In this document: one piece after another, positions 26,631 to 35,780 of the stretch
Position numbering within the stretch: the stretch's first letter is position 1
How the letters are laid out: each line of letters opens with the position of its first letter
Assembly: GCF_003688725.1 (NCBI RefSeq)
Contig: NZ_REFP01000007.1
Span: 540,900 to 604,899 of the forward strand
DNA length: 64,000 nt
From: Thermoactinomyces vulgaris
GTDB taxonomy: Bacteria; Bacillota; Bacilli; Thermoactinomycetales; Thermoactinomycetaceae
Direction: 5' to 3'
Program-made: the position numbers and the translations under genes
The notes under the pieces: generated by a model
What the model was told of the DNA's origin: nothing
The model's database searches: none
What the model saw: the letters and a program-made list of their open reading frames with translations, nothing else

Positions 26631-27788
26631 ATGGCAGAAGAGATGAAATCTGAGTTGGCTGAAGTTCAAAATTTAGAAGTGGGCGACGTTGTAACAGGCA
26701 AAGTCGTGAAAGTGGAAGACAATCAAGCATTGGTTGATACAGGTTATAAATTCGAATCCATTTTACCCATTTCCGAATTGTCTAGTTTGCATGTGGATAA
26801 AGTTTCCGATGTCTTGTCGGAAGGAGACGAAGTCACGGTCAAAGTGCTTCGCATTAAAGAAGACGAAGGAAAATTGATTGTCTCCAAAAAGGAAGTCGAT
26901 GCCGAAAAAGCGTGGGCAGAGTTGCAACAAAAATTTGAAACAGGCGAAACGCTGACGGCAAAAGTTCATGACATTGTCAAAGGCGGCTTGGTTGTGGATG
27001 TGGGCGTTCGCGGTTTTATCCCGGCTTCGCATGTTGAACAACACTTTGTCGAAGACTTCTCCGATTACAAAGGTCGTGAACTGACATTAAAAGTGGTGGA
27101 ATTGGATCCTGAGAAAAACAAGCTGATTTTATCACACAAGGCCGTATTGGAAGAAGAACAAGAGCGTCGCAAAAAAGAACGCTTGAGCCAGCTGGAAGAA
27201 GGACAAGTGCTGGAAGGAATCGTACAACGTTTAACCGACTTCGGGGCATTTGTGGATATTGGCGGTGTGGACGGTCTGGTTCATGTATCCGAAATCGCCT
27301 GGCACCGCGTGGAGCATCCGGCCGATGTGTTGAAGGAAGGCGACAAGGTGCAGGTGAAAGTCCTGAAAGTCAACCAGGAAGAAGAAAGAATCAGCCTCAG
27401 CATCAAAGAAACCCTGGAAAGCCCTTGGGAAAAGGTGGCCAAAGAAATCAGCGCCGGGGACATTGTGAAAGGAAAAGTGAAACGCCTCGTCTCGTTTGGT
27501 GCGTTTGTTGAAGTTTACCCGGGAGTGGAAGGATTGGTTCATGTTTCCCAAATCTCCCACCGTCATGTGGAAACACCGGCGGAGGTTTTGGAAGAAGGAC
27601 AAGAAGTGGAAGTTAAAGTGCTCGATATCCTTCCGGATCAAAAACGGATCAGCTTAAGCATGAAAGAAGTGGAACCGAAAGAACCGAAAAAAGAAGTAAA
27701 AGAAAAAGAAGAGAACAAATTGCAACAATCCTCCGGTTTGAATGTGACCTTGGGTGATGTTTATCCGGAATTGCGCAACTTAAAATAA
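26631..27788 (+). CDS. rpsA: Ribosomal protein S1 homologue (YpfD)
   Basis: A 385-residue RNA-binding protein with four S1 domains, at about residues 15-85, 100-165, 190-260 and 275-345, against six in E. coli S1. Each ends with a typical KLIVSKKE, KLILSHKA, RISLSIKE or RISLSMKE block. A charged tail follows. In low-GC Gram-positives this protein is not a stable ribosome component and its role is unclear. The ATG at 26631 is seven bases after GAGGAGG. It is often annotated as a homologue of HMBPP reductase-linked S1 proteins as well. Confidence 0.92.
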   Translation: MAEEMKSELAEVQNLEVGDVVTGKVVKVEDNQALVDTGYKFESILPISELSSLHVDKVSDVLSEGDEVTVKVLRIKEDEGKLIVSKKEVDAEKAWAELQQKFETGETLTAKVHDIVKGGLVVDVGVRGFIPASHVEQHFVEDFSDYKGRELTLKVVELDPEKNKLILSHKAVLEEEQERRKKERLSQLEEGQVLEGIVQRLTDFGAFVDIGGVDGLVHVSEIAWHRVEHPADVLKEGDKVQVKVLKVNQEEERISLSIKETLESPWEKVAKEISAGDIVKGKVKRLVSFGAFVEVYPGVEGLVHVSQISHRHVETPAEVLEEGQEVEVKVLDILPDQKRISLSMKEVEPKEPKKEVKEKEENKLQQSSGLNVTLGDVYPELRNLK

Positions 27789-27803
27789 AAACACAGGATG
27801 TTT

Positions 27804-27830
27804 AAACCAGCCAAAAGTTGGCTGGTTTTT
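27804..27830 (+). terminator. Terminator of cmk-plsC-rpsA
   Basis: Stem AAACCAGCCAA/TTGGCTGGTTT, three-base loop, T run; 15 bases after the stop codon. Confidence 0.93.
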
Positions 27831-27886
27831 GTATGCTTAAGAAAAGTTTTTTCTACAAAAAATATATAAAAAGATTTAGAAAGAAG

Positions 27887-28504
27887 GTGAACAGGATTGC
27901 GGCCTTCCTTTGTTCGTGGAGCTTGTTGATTTTATATGGCACCGGATGGTTGTCACATTGGATGGAAGCGTTTGAATCGACCCGCACCAACATCCAATGG
28001 GTGTTGTGGACCTTGTCTTTGTTCAGTTTATGTCAACCTTGGATGGTTCATGAGTATTTGTATATACATCCCGCATGGATTGCTTTTCTTCTTATATTTA
28101 TTTATTTCGTCAGCAAATTTTCACCGGATATCCTCATGACTTTACTCAGCAGTTCCTTTTGTGCAGGCACCTTGTTCCTTTTAGGGCATGAATGGCTCCA
28201 TGCCCATGCCGACTGGACTTATCCACCTTTTCGAATCATGTTGTTTTTGGGAGTAATCCTGTTTTCGCTTTTGATTTCTCCCCGTCTCCCGGAGCGGATC
28301 TGGTTTGCGGGCATGAGTTTGATGACCTTGTATATTTGGATTCTTTATTTTCATCAGGATGGATTCGCCCCGGTCGTTTTGGGGTCTGATGTTTTTATGG
28401 ATGTGTTATGGCTGTCTTTGACCGGCATTTTGTTCGCTCATATTTTGGAAAAGCATTTTCGTTCACGAATATCCAAAAAACGCCTGTCTCTGCCAAAGCT
28501 TTGA
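27887..28504 (+). CDS. YphA-like membrane protein, unknown function
   Basis: A 205-residue membrane protein with six to seven hydrophobic segments (for example AAFLCSWSLLILYGTGWL and MLFLGVILFSLLIS) and a basic C terminus. It occupies the place of B. subtilis yphA between the S1 gene and der, and has a similar size, which is the main reason for the name. I favour GTG 27887 (behind AGAAAG), because the AT-rich stretch between the terminator and this point looks like promoter DNA. An ATG at 27833 would add a very basic 18-residue tail. Its function is unknown. Confidence 0.68.
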   Translation: MNRIAAFLCSWSLLILYGTGWLSHWMEAFESTRTNIQWVLWTLSLFSLCQPWMVHEYLYIHPAWIAFLLIFIYFVSKFSPDILMTLLSSSFCAGTLFLLGHEWLHAHADWTYPPFRIMLFLGVILFSLLISPRLPERIWFAGMSLMTLYIWILYFHQDGFAPVVLGSDVFMDVLWLSLTGILFAHILEKHFRSRISKKRLSLPKL

Positions 28505-28611
28505 AAGAACATCAAAACCGGATGAGAAGAGCTTGCCTTAAAAAATATTTATCGATAAGATTAGGTATGTCTTAATATAATGATTGGAAAATGGAAAAGC
28601 GAGGATTTTGT

Positions 28612-29925
28612 ATGAGTTTACCTGTTGTTGCGATCGTTGGAAGGCCCAATGTGGGCAAATCGACTATTTTCAACCGCTTGGCGGGAGAGCGGATTGCGAT
28701 TGTGGAAGATCAGCCGGGAATCACCCGTGACCGGATTTACTCCCGCACGGAATGGAATGGTCGCGAGTTTCATTTGATTGATACAGGCGGAATAGAATTT
28801 GATGAAAAAGACGGGATCCTTAAACATATTCGAAATCAGGCCGAACTGGCGATTGAAGAAGCCGATGTGATTATTTTCGTCACGGACGGCCGGCAAGGAA
28901 TCACCGCAACGGATGAAGAAGTTTCCCGTTGGTTGCACCGGTCCAAAAAGCCGGTTGTTTTGATGGTGAATAAAATTGATGATGTCAAACATATTGAAGG
29001 CGTGTACGAGTTTTACCGGTTGGGATTTGAACATGTGATCCCGGTCTCTTCGATTCATGGCACGGGTACCGGGGACATGCTGGATACCGTTGTTTCTCTT
29101 TTTCCGGACAAAGAAGAAGAAGAGTATGACGAGGACACGATCCGGGTAGCGCTCATCGGCCGGCCCAATGTAGGGAAATCATCCCTCGTCAATGCGATTT
29201 TGGGGGAAGAGCGGGTGATAGTGAGCCCGGAAGCCGGAACCACCCGCGATGCGGTGGACACGCCTTTTGAGTATGACGGGCAGTCGTATGTGCTGATTGA
29301 TACCGCGGGGATCCGCAAACGCGGAAAAGTTTATGAGTCCGTGGAGAAATACAGTGTCATCCGGGCGATGCGGGCGATTGAGCGTTCCGATGTCTGTCTG
29401 ATTGTCATTGATGGCGAACGGGGGATAGCGGAACAGGATAAAAAAATCGCCGGGTTTGCACATGAAGCGGGAAGAGCGGCCATTTTCATCGTCAACAAGT
29501 GGGATGCGGTTGAGAAAGACGAAAAAACAATGCATAAATTTGAGCAAAAAATTCGTGATTCATTCCAGTTTATGCACTATGCCCCCATCTTATTTGTTTC
29601 TGCCAAAACAGGCAAACGGATTCAAAAGATTTTGCCAACCGTGGGCGAAGTGGCGGAACAGCATGCGATGCGCATCCCCACATCCGTATTAAACCAAGTG
29701 ATTCAAGATGCGATGGCGACGACACCGCCTCCTTCCGACAGGGGACGCCGCTTCCGGGTTCACTACATTACGCAGGTCGCCGTGAAACCGCCGACAATTG
29801 TGTTTTTCGTCAACGATCCGGAGATCGCTCATTTCAGTTATCTCCGATATTTGGAAAATCAATTGCGACAGGCATTTCCTTTCCATGGCACGCCTCTTAA
29901 AATAAAATTAAGAAAGAAAAGTTGA
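28612..29925 (+). CDS. der: GTPase Der (EngA)
   Basis: A 437-residue double GTPase needed for 50S ribosome assembly. Two G domains are clear: GRPNVGKST near residue 10 with DTGGIEF and NKIDD, and GRPNVGKSS near 182 with DTAGIRK and NKWD. A C-terminal KH-like domain follows. The start is ATG 28612, seven bases behind GAGG, which gives the family N terminus [12 protein letters not shown]; an earlier in-frame codon would add seven residues. Its stop overlaps the plsY leader, and der-plsY-gpsA appears to be one operon. Confidence 0.96.
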   Translation: MSLPVVAIVGRPNVGKSTIFNRLAGERIAIVEDQPGITRDRIYSRTEWNGREFHLIDTGGIEFDEKDGILKHIRNQAELAIEEADVIIFVTDGRQGITATDEEVSRWLHRSKKPVVLMVNKIDDVKHIEGVYEFYRLGFEHVIPVSSIHGTGTGDMLDTVVSLFPDKEEEEYDEDTIRVALIGRPNVGKSSLVNAILGEERVIVSPEAGTTRDAVDTPFEYDGQSYVLIDTAGIRKRGKVYESVEKYSVIRAMRAIERSDVCLIVIDGERGIAEQDKKIAGFAHEAGRAAIFIVNKWDAVEKDEKTMHKFEQKIRDSFQFMHYAPILFVSAKTGKRIQKILPTVGEVAEQHAMRIPTSVLNQVIQDAMATTPPPSDRGRRFRVHYITQVAVKPPTIVFFVNDPEIAHFSYLRYLENQLRQAFPFHGTPLKIKLRKKS

Positions 29926-29954
29926 TAATCACAAGCAGGGAGAGAGAGGAGAAT

Positions 29955-30563
29955 ATGTTGTTCAGTTGGGGGATATCTTTATTGATCTCCTATTTACTGG
30001 GGTCGATCAGTTTCAGTTATTTGTTTACACGCTGGTTAAAAGGCGTGGATATTCGGGAATATGGAAGCGGGAATGCCGGGGCGACAAACACGTTGCGTGT
30101 TCTTGGCGCAGGACCTGCGGCGGCCGTCTTTGTCCTTGATGCCGTCAAGGGAGTGGCGGCGGTGGGACTGGGTCACTGGTTGTCTCACGGAGACCCGGTA
30201 TGGATGGTTGTTTGCGGGATTGCGGCCATTGTCGGCCATAACTGGCCAGTGTTTCTTCGTTTTCGGGGAGGAAAAGGGATCGCCACCATGGTCGGGGTGA
30301 CAGCCACCTGTTTTTTTGGCGCCACCCTCGTTTCCGGGATTTTGGCGATTTTGTTTATTGTTATTACCCGTTATGTTTCATTGGGGTCTCTGGTTTTGGC
30401 CCTCTTTATCCCGGTTATGATGTGGATCCTGGATTATTCCGGGGGCTTGATCGGGCTGATGCTCATTATCACGGTGATGTCCGTTTGGCGCCACCGGGAG
30501 AACATTCGTAATTTGATTCGCGGAAAAGAACGGAAGATCTCATTCAGAGGAGAGAAGGCATGA
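29955..30563 (+). CDS. plsY: Glycerol-3-phosphate acyltransferase PlsY
   Basis: A 202-residue integral membrane enzyme that transfers the acyl group from acyl-phosphate to glycerol-3-phosphate, the first step of phospholipid synthesis. Motif 1 (YGSGNAGATNTLRVLG), motif 2 (GHNWPVFLRFRGGKG) and the third motif region are present between about five helices. The ATG at 29955 follows GAGAGAGG; an in-frame upstream start lies within the der end. The stop overlaps gpsA by four bases, and GpsA supplies its substrate. Confidence 0.95.
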   Translation: MLFSWGISLLISYLLGSISFSYLFTRWLKGVDIREYGSGNAGATNTLRVLGAGPAAAVFVLDAVKGVAAVGLGHWLSHGDPVWMVVCGIAAIVGHNWPVFLRFRGGKGIATMVGVTATCFFGATLVSGILAILFIVITRYVSLGSLVLALFIPVMMWILDYSGGLIGLMLIITVMSVWRHRENIRNLIRGKERKISFRGEKA

Positions 30564-31585
30564 AACAACGAATAGCAGTGCTGGGTGCAGGGAGTTGGGG
30601 AAGCGCTCTGGCATCGGTTCTTGTGGAAAATGGCCATGATGTGAAGATATGGGCCCGCAGGGATGAGCAGGCAAATGAAATCAACCAATCTCACACCAAT
30701 GAGAAATATTTGCCGGGGGTGAAACTTCCGGAATCGCTTTTTGCCTCCCCTTCGCTGGCTGAGTGCCTGAAGGGGCGGGACATCGTCGTTTTTGTGGTGC
30801 CTTCGCACACGATGAGGGAAGTGGCCGGAAAAGTGAAGCCGTATCTGCCTCCGGATGCACTCGTTGTGCATGCGACAAAAGGTTTCGAATTGGATTCGTG
30901 GAAGCGAATGTCGGAGGTTTTGCTGGAAGAACTGGGCGAGTCGTTCCGGGATCGGCTGGTCGTATTATCCGGTCCCAGCCATGCGGAAGAAGTGATTCGA
31001 AAGTGTCCGACGACCGTTGTTGTTGCATCCTCCGGATTACCGGCTGCGGAAAAGGTCCAAACCTTGTTTATGAACCATTATTTTCGTGTCTACACCAATC
31101 CGGACGTGGTGGGTGTCGAAGTGGGCGGGGCGCTGAAAAACGTGATCGCTCTCGCTTCCGGCTTGGCTGATGGGCTTCAATTCGGGGATAATGCCAAAGC
31201 CGCACTGATGACCCGCGGATTGGCCGAAATTGCCCGCCTAGGTTCCGCGATGGGAGCCGAGCCCATTACCTTTGCCGGCCTCGCCGGAGTCGGGGACTTG
31301 TTTGTGACTTGCACCAGCAAGCACAGCCGGAATTTCCGGGCAGGCAATATGCTGAGCCAAGGCAAAAAGTTGGATGAGGTTCTTAAGGAGATGGGAATGG
31401 TTGTCGAAGGGGTGAAAACCACCCGTGCCGCCCATGCTTTAAAGAAGCGATACAATGTGGAAATGCCCATCAATGAACAACTGTATTTGGTGCTTTTTGA
31501 GAACAAAGAACCTAGACAAGCCGTAAAAGAATTGATGGAGCGTGGACGGACAAAAGAACTGGAAGAAATCGTCCAAGGTTGGTAA
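30560..31585 (+). CDS. gpsA: Glycerol-3-phosphate dehydrogenase [NAD(P)+]
   Basis: A 341-residue cytosolic enzyme reducing dihydroxyacetone phosphate to sn-glycerol-3-phosphate for phospholipids. The nucleotide-binding loop GAGSWGSALA is at residues 8-17, the active-site lysine in VGGALKNVIAL, and the substrate region NAKAALMTRGLAEI follows. The ATG overlaps the plsY stop as ATGA, so translation is coupled, and the pair makes the glycerol-phosphate backbone and acylates it. A strong hairpin 140 bases downstream ends the transcript. Confidence 0.96.
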   Translation: MKQRIAVLGAGSWGSALASVLVENGHDVKIWARRDEQANEINQSHTNEKYLPGVKLPESLFASPSLAECLKGRDIVVFVVPSHTMREVAGKVKPYLPPDALVVHATKGFELDSWKRMSEVLLEELGESFRDRLVVLSGPSHAEEVIRKCPTTVVVASSGLPAAEKVQTLFMNHYFRVYTNPDVVGVEVGGALKNVIALASGLADGLQFGDNAKAALMTRGLAEIARLGSAMGAEPITFAGLAGVGDLFVTCTSKHSRNFRAGNMLSQGKKLDEVLKEMGMVVEGVKTTRAAHALKKRYNVEMPINEQLYLVLFENKEPRQAVKELMERGRTKELEEIVQGW

Positions 31586-31723
31586 AATGATATTTGGGCT
31601 TTTTCCCTGTTGCAAGCTTTTCGGTGATTTCATACTCTGTAATAGCTTCAACCAATATCCACAAAACTTGAGCACTGATACAAGGACAGGGAATCAGATT
31701 GGTCAGGAGAAGCAGGGTACAAG

Positions 31724-31763
31724 AAACAGGGGTAATGCCTGATAAGCATTACCCCTGTTTTCG
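31724..31763. terminator. Strong bidirectional terminator
   Basis: A perfect 15-base stem AAACAGGGGTAATGC/GCATTACCCCTGTTT with a seven-base loop between convergent genes. The stop codon of the minus-strand gene lies in the stem. Confidence 0.93.
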
Positions 31764-32288
31764 TTTGATTTGGGAATAAGAAGAAGTGGAAGCTGTTTTG
31801 GGACGGAACAGTTGTGCAATCATTCTTTGAATCCACGGAGATTGTAACAGTTCAAGAATTTGGCCGATGCTGATGGATGAAAAGAGGGATGGGGGATCCG
31901 CTTTTTTTTCGTCCGGCCAATCAATGACCGGGATGTCTTCTTCCCTTGGCAAAGAAGGGGTGTGTTCCCGATCCGGCGGGGGAAGCATGGGAAAAGCGCG
32001 TTGTGACGGAAACGCTTGCTGGGCGGATTTCATCTGATTGGACAATTCGAAAATTTTGTATGCCGAATCCATGATGTTTTCAAGCTTTTGGATGGACTTG
32101 CTCAAGTCTTGGATGGTTGAACGCAAGGTCATAAATCCGCTCAGAACTTTTGCGATATGTTCGGATGTCATGGGGGGCAGCGGTTCCGGCTTCGCTTTGC
32201 CGGGCGGCTGAACCGGTTTTGCCGGGGAAGTCACTTTTTTTCTTCTCTTTTTGCGAGAAGCATTTGGTCGATTTCGTTGGTTACTCAT
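31749..32288 (-). CDS. Uncharacterised protein with basic N terminus and proline-rich linker
   Basis: I do not recognise this 179-residue protein. It begins with a very basic stretch (about residues 1-25, many K and R), then a proline-rich linker, then a helical region with heptad-like spacing (about 45-95: MTLRSTIQDLSKSIQKLENIM), a second proline-rich segment, and a C-terminal helix (LLQSPWIQRMIAQLF). No membrane helix or signal peptide is seen. The ATG at 32288 has GGAGGA seven bases upstream, and a terminator sits at its end, so it is a real gene. It lies between gpsA and yphE, facing away from yphE. Spore-related proteins often have this low-complexity style, but that is only a guess. Confidence 0.75.
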   Translation of the reverse strand: MSNQRNRPNASRKKRRKKVTSPAKPVQPPGKAKPEPLPPMTSEHIAKVLSGFMTLRSTIQDLSKSIQKLENIMDSAYKIFELSNQMKSAQQAFPSQRAFPMLPPPDREHTPSLPREEDIPVIDWPDEKKADPPSLFSSISIGQILELLQSPWIQRMIAQLFRPKTASTSSYSQIKRKQG

Positions 32289-32431
32289 GTTGGCTTCCTC
32301 CATTTCAGGCTAATGTCCATTTATCTTATGCACAGGGCAGGCGAATGTATTGAGGCAGATGTCCTGTGATCCCCTGGGCCGGTGCGGATTTCACCCATCC
32401 CGGTGAAAACGAAAAAGGAAGTGTGGAAAGA

Positions 32432-32590
32432 TTGGACTTAATGATTGTCTTGTTTTTATTGGTGCTGATCAATATCTTGGTGGCCATCGGACGGCAACAA
32501 AAAAGGGCCTGGGTGAGTATGATTTTTTCAACCGTTTCCTTCTTGCTCCTGTTGGTGGTTGTGCTCTTTGTGATTCGAATGTTTACGTGA
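32432..32590 (+). CDS. Small membrane protein, DUF2768-like (YphE)
   Basis: A protein of about 52 residues made of two hydrophobic helices (MIVLFLLVLINILVAIG and FSTVSFLLLLVVVLFVI) joined by a basic loop, as in DUF2768/YphE proteins. It lies directly upstream of the yphF-like lipoprotein gene and spoIVA, as yphE does in B. subtilis. The start is uncertain: TTG 32432, about ten bases from GGAAG, fits best; GTG 32423 and ATG 32441 are possible. Function unknown. Confidence 0.72.
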   Translation: MDLMIVLFLLVLINILVAIGRQQKRAWVSMIFSTVSFLLLLVVVLFVIRMFT

Positions 32591-32602
32591 GGAGGGATGG
32601 TT

Positions 32603-33334
32603 TTGCGGTTCAAAAAGTGGTTACCCGGGATGTTCAGCCTTGTTCTGCTTCTTGCGGCCGGTTGTATGTATCCGGAGGAGGAACGGATGCAGCTCGACCG
32701 GCTTCCGGAACAAGTGGCGCAAGTGCAGGGGGCGGTCGATGCCTATTACCGGGAAAACCGGGTTTTGCCATTTAAGTATACAGAAGAGGACGAAAAATTA
32801 ACGACCAAGTACAAGGTGAACTTTGAAGAGCTGAAAGGGATTTTGGGGAATATCCCGCCATCGGCATTTGAAAAGGGCGGATATTTTTTGTTTGTTCTGG
32901 TCGATGTGGAAAAGGATCCCAAAGTCCGCTTATTTGACCTTCGCGTCAATGATGCGGTCATGAAAGTCCAAGCTGAAGTGAACAGCTATGTGAAACAACA
33001 TCATTCTTTACCGGTCAAAGAGAAAATCAACGGGCCATTTTACACCGTCGATTTCCAAAAACTGCGTATGGACCCCGTGGAGGTGCCCAGCCCTTATTCC
33101 GGGGAAAACCTGCCTTTGGTGGTCAACGGGCAAGGAAAAGTTTATCTCGATTACCGGACAGAAGTGATGAAAAAATGGCAAAATGCGAAAGAGAAACCGG
33201 ATGAAGAGACGGATTTGCGCCTGTGGTTATCCGAAGATGCACTTTTTGTCCCCGCATTTTCCCCGAAGATCCAAATGAAGGGGAACGAACCTTGGTTGTT
33301 GCCGGTGGATGAGGAAAGCCACAGCAAAAAATGA
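32603..33334 (+). CDS. YphF-like lipoprotein
   Basis: A 243-residue exported lipoprotein. The signal peptide (FSLVLLLAAGC) ends in the lipobox LAAGC, so the mature protein would be anchored by its cysteine on the outside of the membrane. The rest is soluble and charged, without a domain I can name. I start at TTG 32603, seven bases behind GAGGAGG; the ATG at 32597 is too close to that site. Position between the yphE-like gene and spoIVA matches B. subtilis yphF, of nearly identical length. Function unknown. Confidence 0.82.
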   Translation: MRFKKWLPGMFSLVLLLAAGCMYPEEERMQLDRLPEQVAQVQGAVDAYYRENRVLPFKYTEEDEKLTTKYKVNFEELKGILGNIPPSAFEKGGYFLFVLVDVEKDPKVRLFDLRVNDAVMKVQAEVNSYVKQHHSLPVKEKINGPFYTVDFQKLRMDPVEVPSPYSGENLPLVVNGQGKVYLDYRTEVMKKWQNAKEKPDEETDLRLWLSEDALFVPAFSPKIQMKGNEPWLLPVDEESHSKK

Positions 33335-33403
33335 ATAACTGTTTTTTCTTTGAATAAGGATGAAAACAAGCGGAAGAACTTTGGGCCCGAGGAGTGAAGT
33401 CCC

Positions 33404-33547
33404 ATGGAACTGCTTTTGCTTCACCTTTTGGCGATCCCGTCGGTTTTCTTGTTGGGAAGGTTGTCGGGGTCTGTGAAAATATCCGCATTCCGGACGAAAG
33501 TAACCTCTTCCCGTCACAAAGACCGCTTGTCATCCCGTTCATCTTAG
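33404..33547 (+). CDS. Possible small membrane protein, 47 residues
   Basis: A short frame starting at ATG 33404, nine bases behind GAGGAG. It encodes a hydrophobic stretch (MELLLLHLLAIPSVFLLG) followed by a basic, serine-rich tail and stops inside a terminator hairpin. The ribosome site, the amphipathic layout and the terminator exactly at its end support a gene. No homologue is known to me. A longer overlapping frame (33394-33684) runs through both the terminator and the spoIVA promoter and is unlikely. Confidence 0.45.
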   Translation: MELLLLHLLAIPSVFLLGRLSGSVKISAFRTKVTSSRHKDRLSSRSS

Positions 33548-33580
33548 AGCTTCTTGCAAAAAGAGAGCTCTATTTTTTTA
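33545..33580 (+). terminator. Terminator upstream of spoIVA
   Basis: Stem TAGAGCT/AGCTCTA followed by TTTTTTT. It separates the yphE-yphF transcript, and the small frame, from spoIVA. Confidence 0.8.
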
Positions 33581-33589
33581 CCCAAAGAA

Positions 33590-33617
33590 TCATATTGGAG
33601 CGAAGCATTCATATATT
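33590..33617 (+). promoter_or_regulatory. Candidate sigma-E promoter of spoIVA
   Basis: TCATATT at 33590-33596, 13 bases, then CATATATT at 33610-33617. Both match the sigma-E pattern (-35 ATATT type, -10 CATAnnnT). spoIVA is a mother-cell sigma-E gene in B. subtilis. Confidence 0.75.
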
Positions 33618-33711
33618 AGTAGTGTCCAAGGAAGGTTCCGGAGGGAGGGGTTGCCTTCGCACCGGCGACAAGACCAGCATGTGATGTTTAAGTTCTGGAG
33701 GAGGGAATTTC

Positions 33712-35190
33712 GTGGAAAAAGTAGATATCCTGAAAGATATTGCAGAGAGAACAGGAGGAGATATTTACCTGGGTGTGGTCGGTGCGGTGCGCACCGGTAA
33801 ATCAACATTTATCAAGCGGTTCATGGAACAGGTTGTCATCCCAAACATTGAAGATGAAGCTGAAAGAGTGAGAGCGACGGATGAGTTGCCGCACAGCGGT
33901 GCAGGACGTACCATCACAACCATCGAGCCGAAATTTGTGCCCAATCAGGCGATTCAGATCCATGTGGACGAAGGATTGGATGTCAATATTCGTTTGGTGG
34001 ATTGTGTGGGCTATGCCATAGAGGGCGCCAAAGGTTATGAGGATGAAAACGGGCCGAGGATGATCAGCACCCCGTGGTTTGAAGAGCCGATTCCGTTTCA
34101 GGAAGCGGCGGAAGTGGGCACCCGGAAAGTGATTCAGGAGCATTCAACGGTTGGCATTGTAATCACCAGTGATGGCAGTATCACCGATTTGGCCCGGGAG
34201 TCTTATGAAGAAGTGGAAGAGCGTGTCATCGAAGAACTGAAGGAAGTGGGGAAACCGTTTATCCTGATCTTGAATTCAACCCAGCCGTACAGTGAACAAA
34301 CCCAGGCTTTAAGGGGCGAACTTGCAGAAAAATATGACATCCCCGTTCTGGCTGTCAGTGTGGCCACGATGAGTGAAGAAGATATTTTGGGCATTATGAA
34401 GGAAGTGCTTTATGAATTCCCGGTGCATGAAGTCAATGTCAATCTCCCGAGCTGGGTCATGGTTCTTGAAGAAGATCATTGGTTGCGGCAAAGTTTTGAA
34501 GAGTCCGTGCGCGAAACGGTCAAAGACATTAAAAGGCTCCGGGATGTGGACCGGGTGGTGGGACAGTTTTATCAATATGATTTCATTGACAAAGCATCTC
34601 TGTCCGGAATGGATATGGGGCAAGGCGTTGCCGAAATTGATCTGTATGCCCCGGATGATCTGTATGACCAGGTGTTGCAGGAAGTGGTCGGCGTTGAAAT
34701 TCGCGGTCGGGATCACCTGTTGGAATTGATGCAGGAGTTCAGCATTGCCAAGCGGGAATATGACAAAGTGGCAGATGCATTAAAAATGGTGCGTACGACC
34801 GGCTATGGCGTGGCAGCCCCTGCAATCGAGGAAATGACATTGGATGAACCCGAATTGATCAAACAGGGAAGCCGCTTTGGAGTCCGTTTGAAAGCAACCG
34901 CACCTTCGATCCATATGATCCGGGTGAACGTGACTTCCGAATTTGCGCCCATCATCGGTTCGGAAAAACAGAGTGAAGAGCTGGTCAATTACCTGATGCG
35001 CGATTTTGAGAAAGACCCGTTGCAAATCTGGAATTCCGACATCTTTGGCCGTTCCCTGAATTCTATCGTCCGGGAAGGCATTCAGGCCAAACTGTCCATG
35101 ATGCCGGAAAATGCCCGCTATAAATTGCAGGAGACACTCGAGCGGATCATTAATGAGGGTTCCGGGGGATTAATTGCCATTATATTATAA
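33712..35190 (+). CDS. spoIVA: Stage IV sporulation protein A
   Basis: A 492-residue morphogenetic ATPase that polymerises around the forespore to form the base of the spore coat. The Walker A loop GAVRTGKST lies near residues 23-31 with a Walker B-like VDCVGY at about 94, in a TRAFAC-type NTPase domain. The C-terminal domain anchors to SpoVM. The GTG start has GGAGGAGG in front. Length equals the B. subtilis protein, 492. Upstream are a terminator and a sigma-E promoter; downstream is its own terminator, so it is a single-gene unit. Confidence 0.97.
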   Translation: MEKVDILKDIAERTGGDIYLGVVGAVRTGKSTFIKRFMEQVVIPNIEDEAERVRATDELPHSGAGRTITTIEPKFVPNQAIQIHVDEGLDVNIRLVDCVGYAIEGAKGYEDENGPRMISTPWFEEPIPFQEAAEVGTRKVIQEHSTVGIVITSDGSITDLARESYEEVEERVIEELKEVGKPFILILNSTQPYSEQTQALRGELAEKYDIPVLAVSVATMSEEDILGIMKEVLYEFPVHEVNVNLPSWVMVLEEDHWLRQSFEESVRETVKDIKRLRDVDRVVGQFYQYDFIDKASLSGMDMGQGVAEIDLYAPDDLYDQVLQEVVGVEIRGRDHLLELMQEFSIAKREYDKVADALKMVRTTGYGVAAPAIEEMTLDEPELIKQGSRFGVRLKATAPSIHMIRVNVTSEFAPIIGSEKQSEELVNYLMRDFEKDPLQIWNSDIFGRSLNSIVREGIQAKLSMMPENARYKLQETLERIINEGSGGLIAIIL

Positions 35191-35198
35191 ATCATATG

Positions 35199-35225
35199 AA
35201 AAGCGCGTTTTCAGCGCTTTTTTTA
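35199..35225 (+). terminator. Terminator of spoIVA
   Basis: Stem AAAAGCGC/GCGCTTTT with a seven-base loop and T run, ten bases after the stop. Confidence 0.88.
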
Positions 35226-35255
35226 TTGTTATCCGGGAAAATCGCAAAGATTCTC

Positions 35256-35284
35256 TTGAACTTACGATTTGTCTATATTAGTAT
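35256..35284 (+). promoter_or_regulatory. Candidate sigma-A promoter of hbs
   Basis: TTGAAC at 35256-35261, 17 bases, TAGTAT at 35279-35284. It lies 76 bases before the hbs start codon. Confidence 0.68.
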
Positions 35285-35360
35285 AGGATTGTCCCACGCA
35301 AATCCACTCATTTGCCGGTTGTATGGCAAGAGTGTTGGATTCGTAAACGGAGGTGCGAAT

Positions 35361-35636
35361 ATGAACAAAACCGATCTGATCAATAAAGTAGCAGAGGCTA
35401 CTGAAATGACGAAAAAAGATGCTTCGAAATCGGTTGAAGCTGTATTGGAAGCCATTGCCGGAGCATTGCGTGAAGGAGAAAAAGTGCAACTGATTGGATT
35501 CGGAAACTTTGAAGTGAAAGATAAGCCTGAGCGCAAAGGGCGTAATCCGCGCACCGGTGAAGAAATGATCATTCCGGCTCGCAAAAGTGTTTCTTTCAAA
35601 GCAGGTAAACAATTGCGCGAAGAAGTCAATAAGTAA
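35361..35636 (+). CDS. hbs: DNA-binding protein HU
   Basis: A 91-residue HU/HBsu nucleoid protein. The family pattern is complete: [39 protein letters not shown] and the closing [13 protein letters not shown]. It bends and compacts DNA as a dimer. The ATG at 35361 has GGAGGTG five bases before it. Longer frames running upstream overlap the promoter and are not coding. Own promoter and terminator flank it, as expected for an abundant protein. Confidence 0.97.
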   Translation: MNKTDLINKVAEATEMTKKDASKSVEAVLEAIAGALREGEKVQLIGFGNFEVKDKPERKGRNPRTGEEMIIPARKSVSFKAGKQLREEVNK

Positions 35637-35662
35637 TGATTGCTGGGACTACATAACCTGCC

Positions 35663-35692
35663 AAAAAGACCTCGTTTCTTCGAGGTCTTTTT
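35663..35692 (+). terminator. Terminator of hbs
   Basis: Stem AAAAAGACCTCG/CGAGGTCTTTTT with a six-base loop. Confidence 0.93.
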
Positions 35693-35780
35693 GTTTTTTT
35701 ATAATATGATATAATGTTCCTTGTTTCTATTGGTATAATACTTATTGTACAGGAATTTGTTTTTGGATGGAGGAACATAA

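Noticed and set aside
33394-33684. A 96-codon plus-strand frame before spoIVA
   Set aside because: It runs through a terminator hairpin and the sigma-E promoter of spoIVA and has no ribosome site; the shorter frame at 33404 in another phase fits better.
35196-35360. A longer hbs start at 35196
   Set aside because: The added 55 residues overlap the spoIVA terminator and the hbs promoter; HU proteins start at the ATG at 35361, which has a strong ribosome site.
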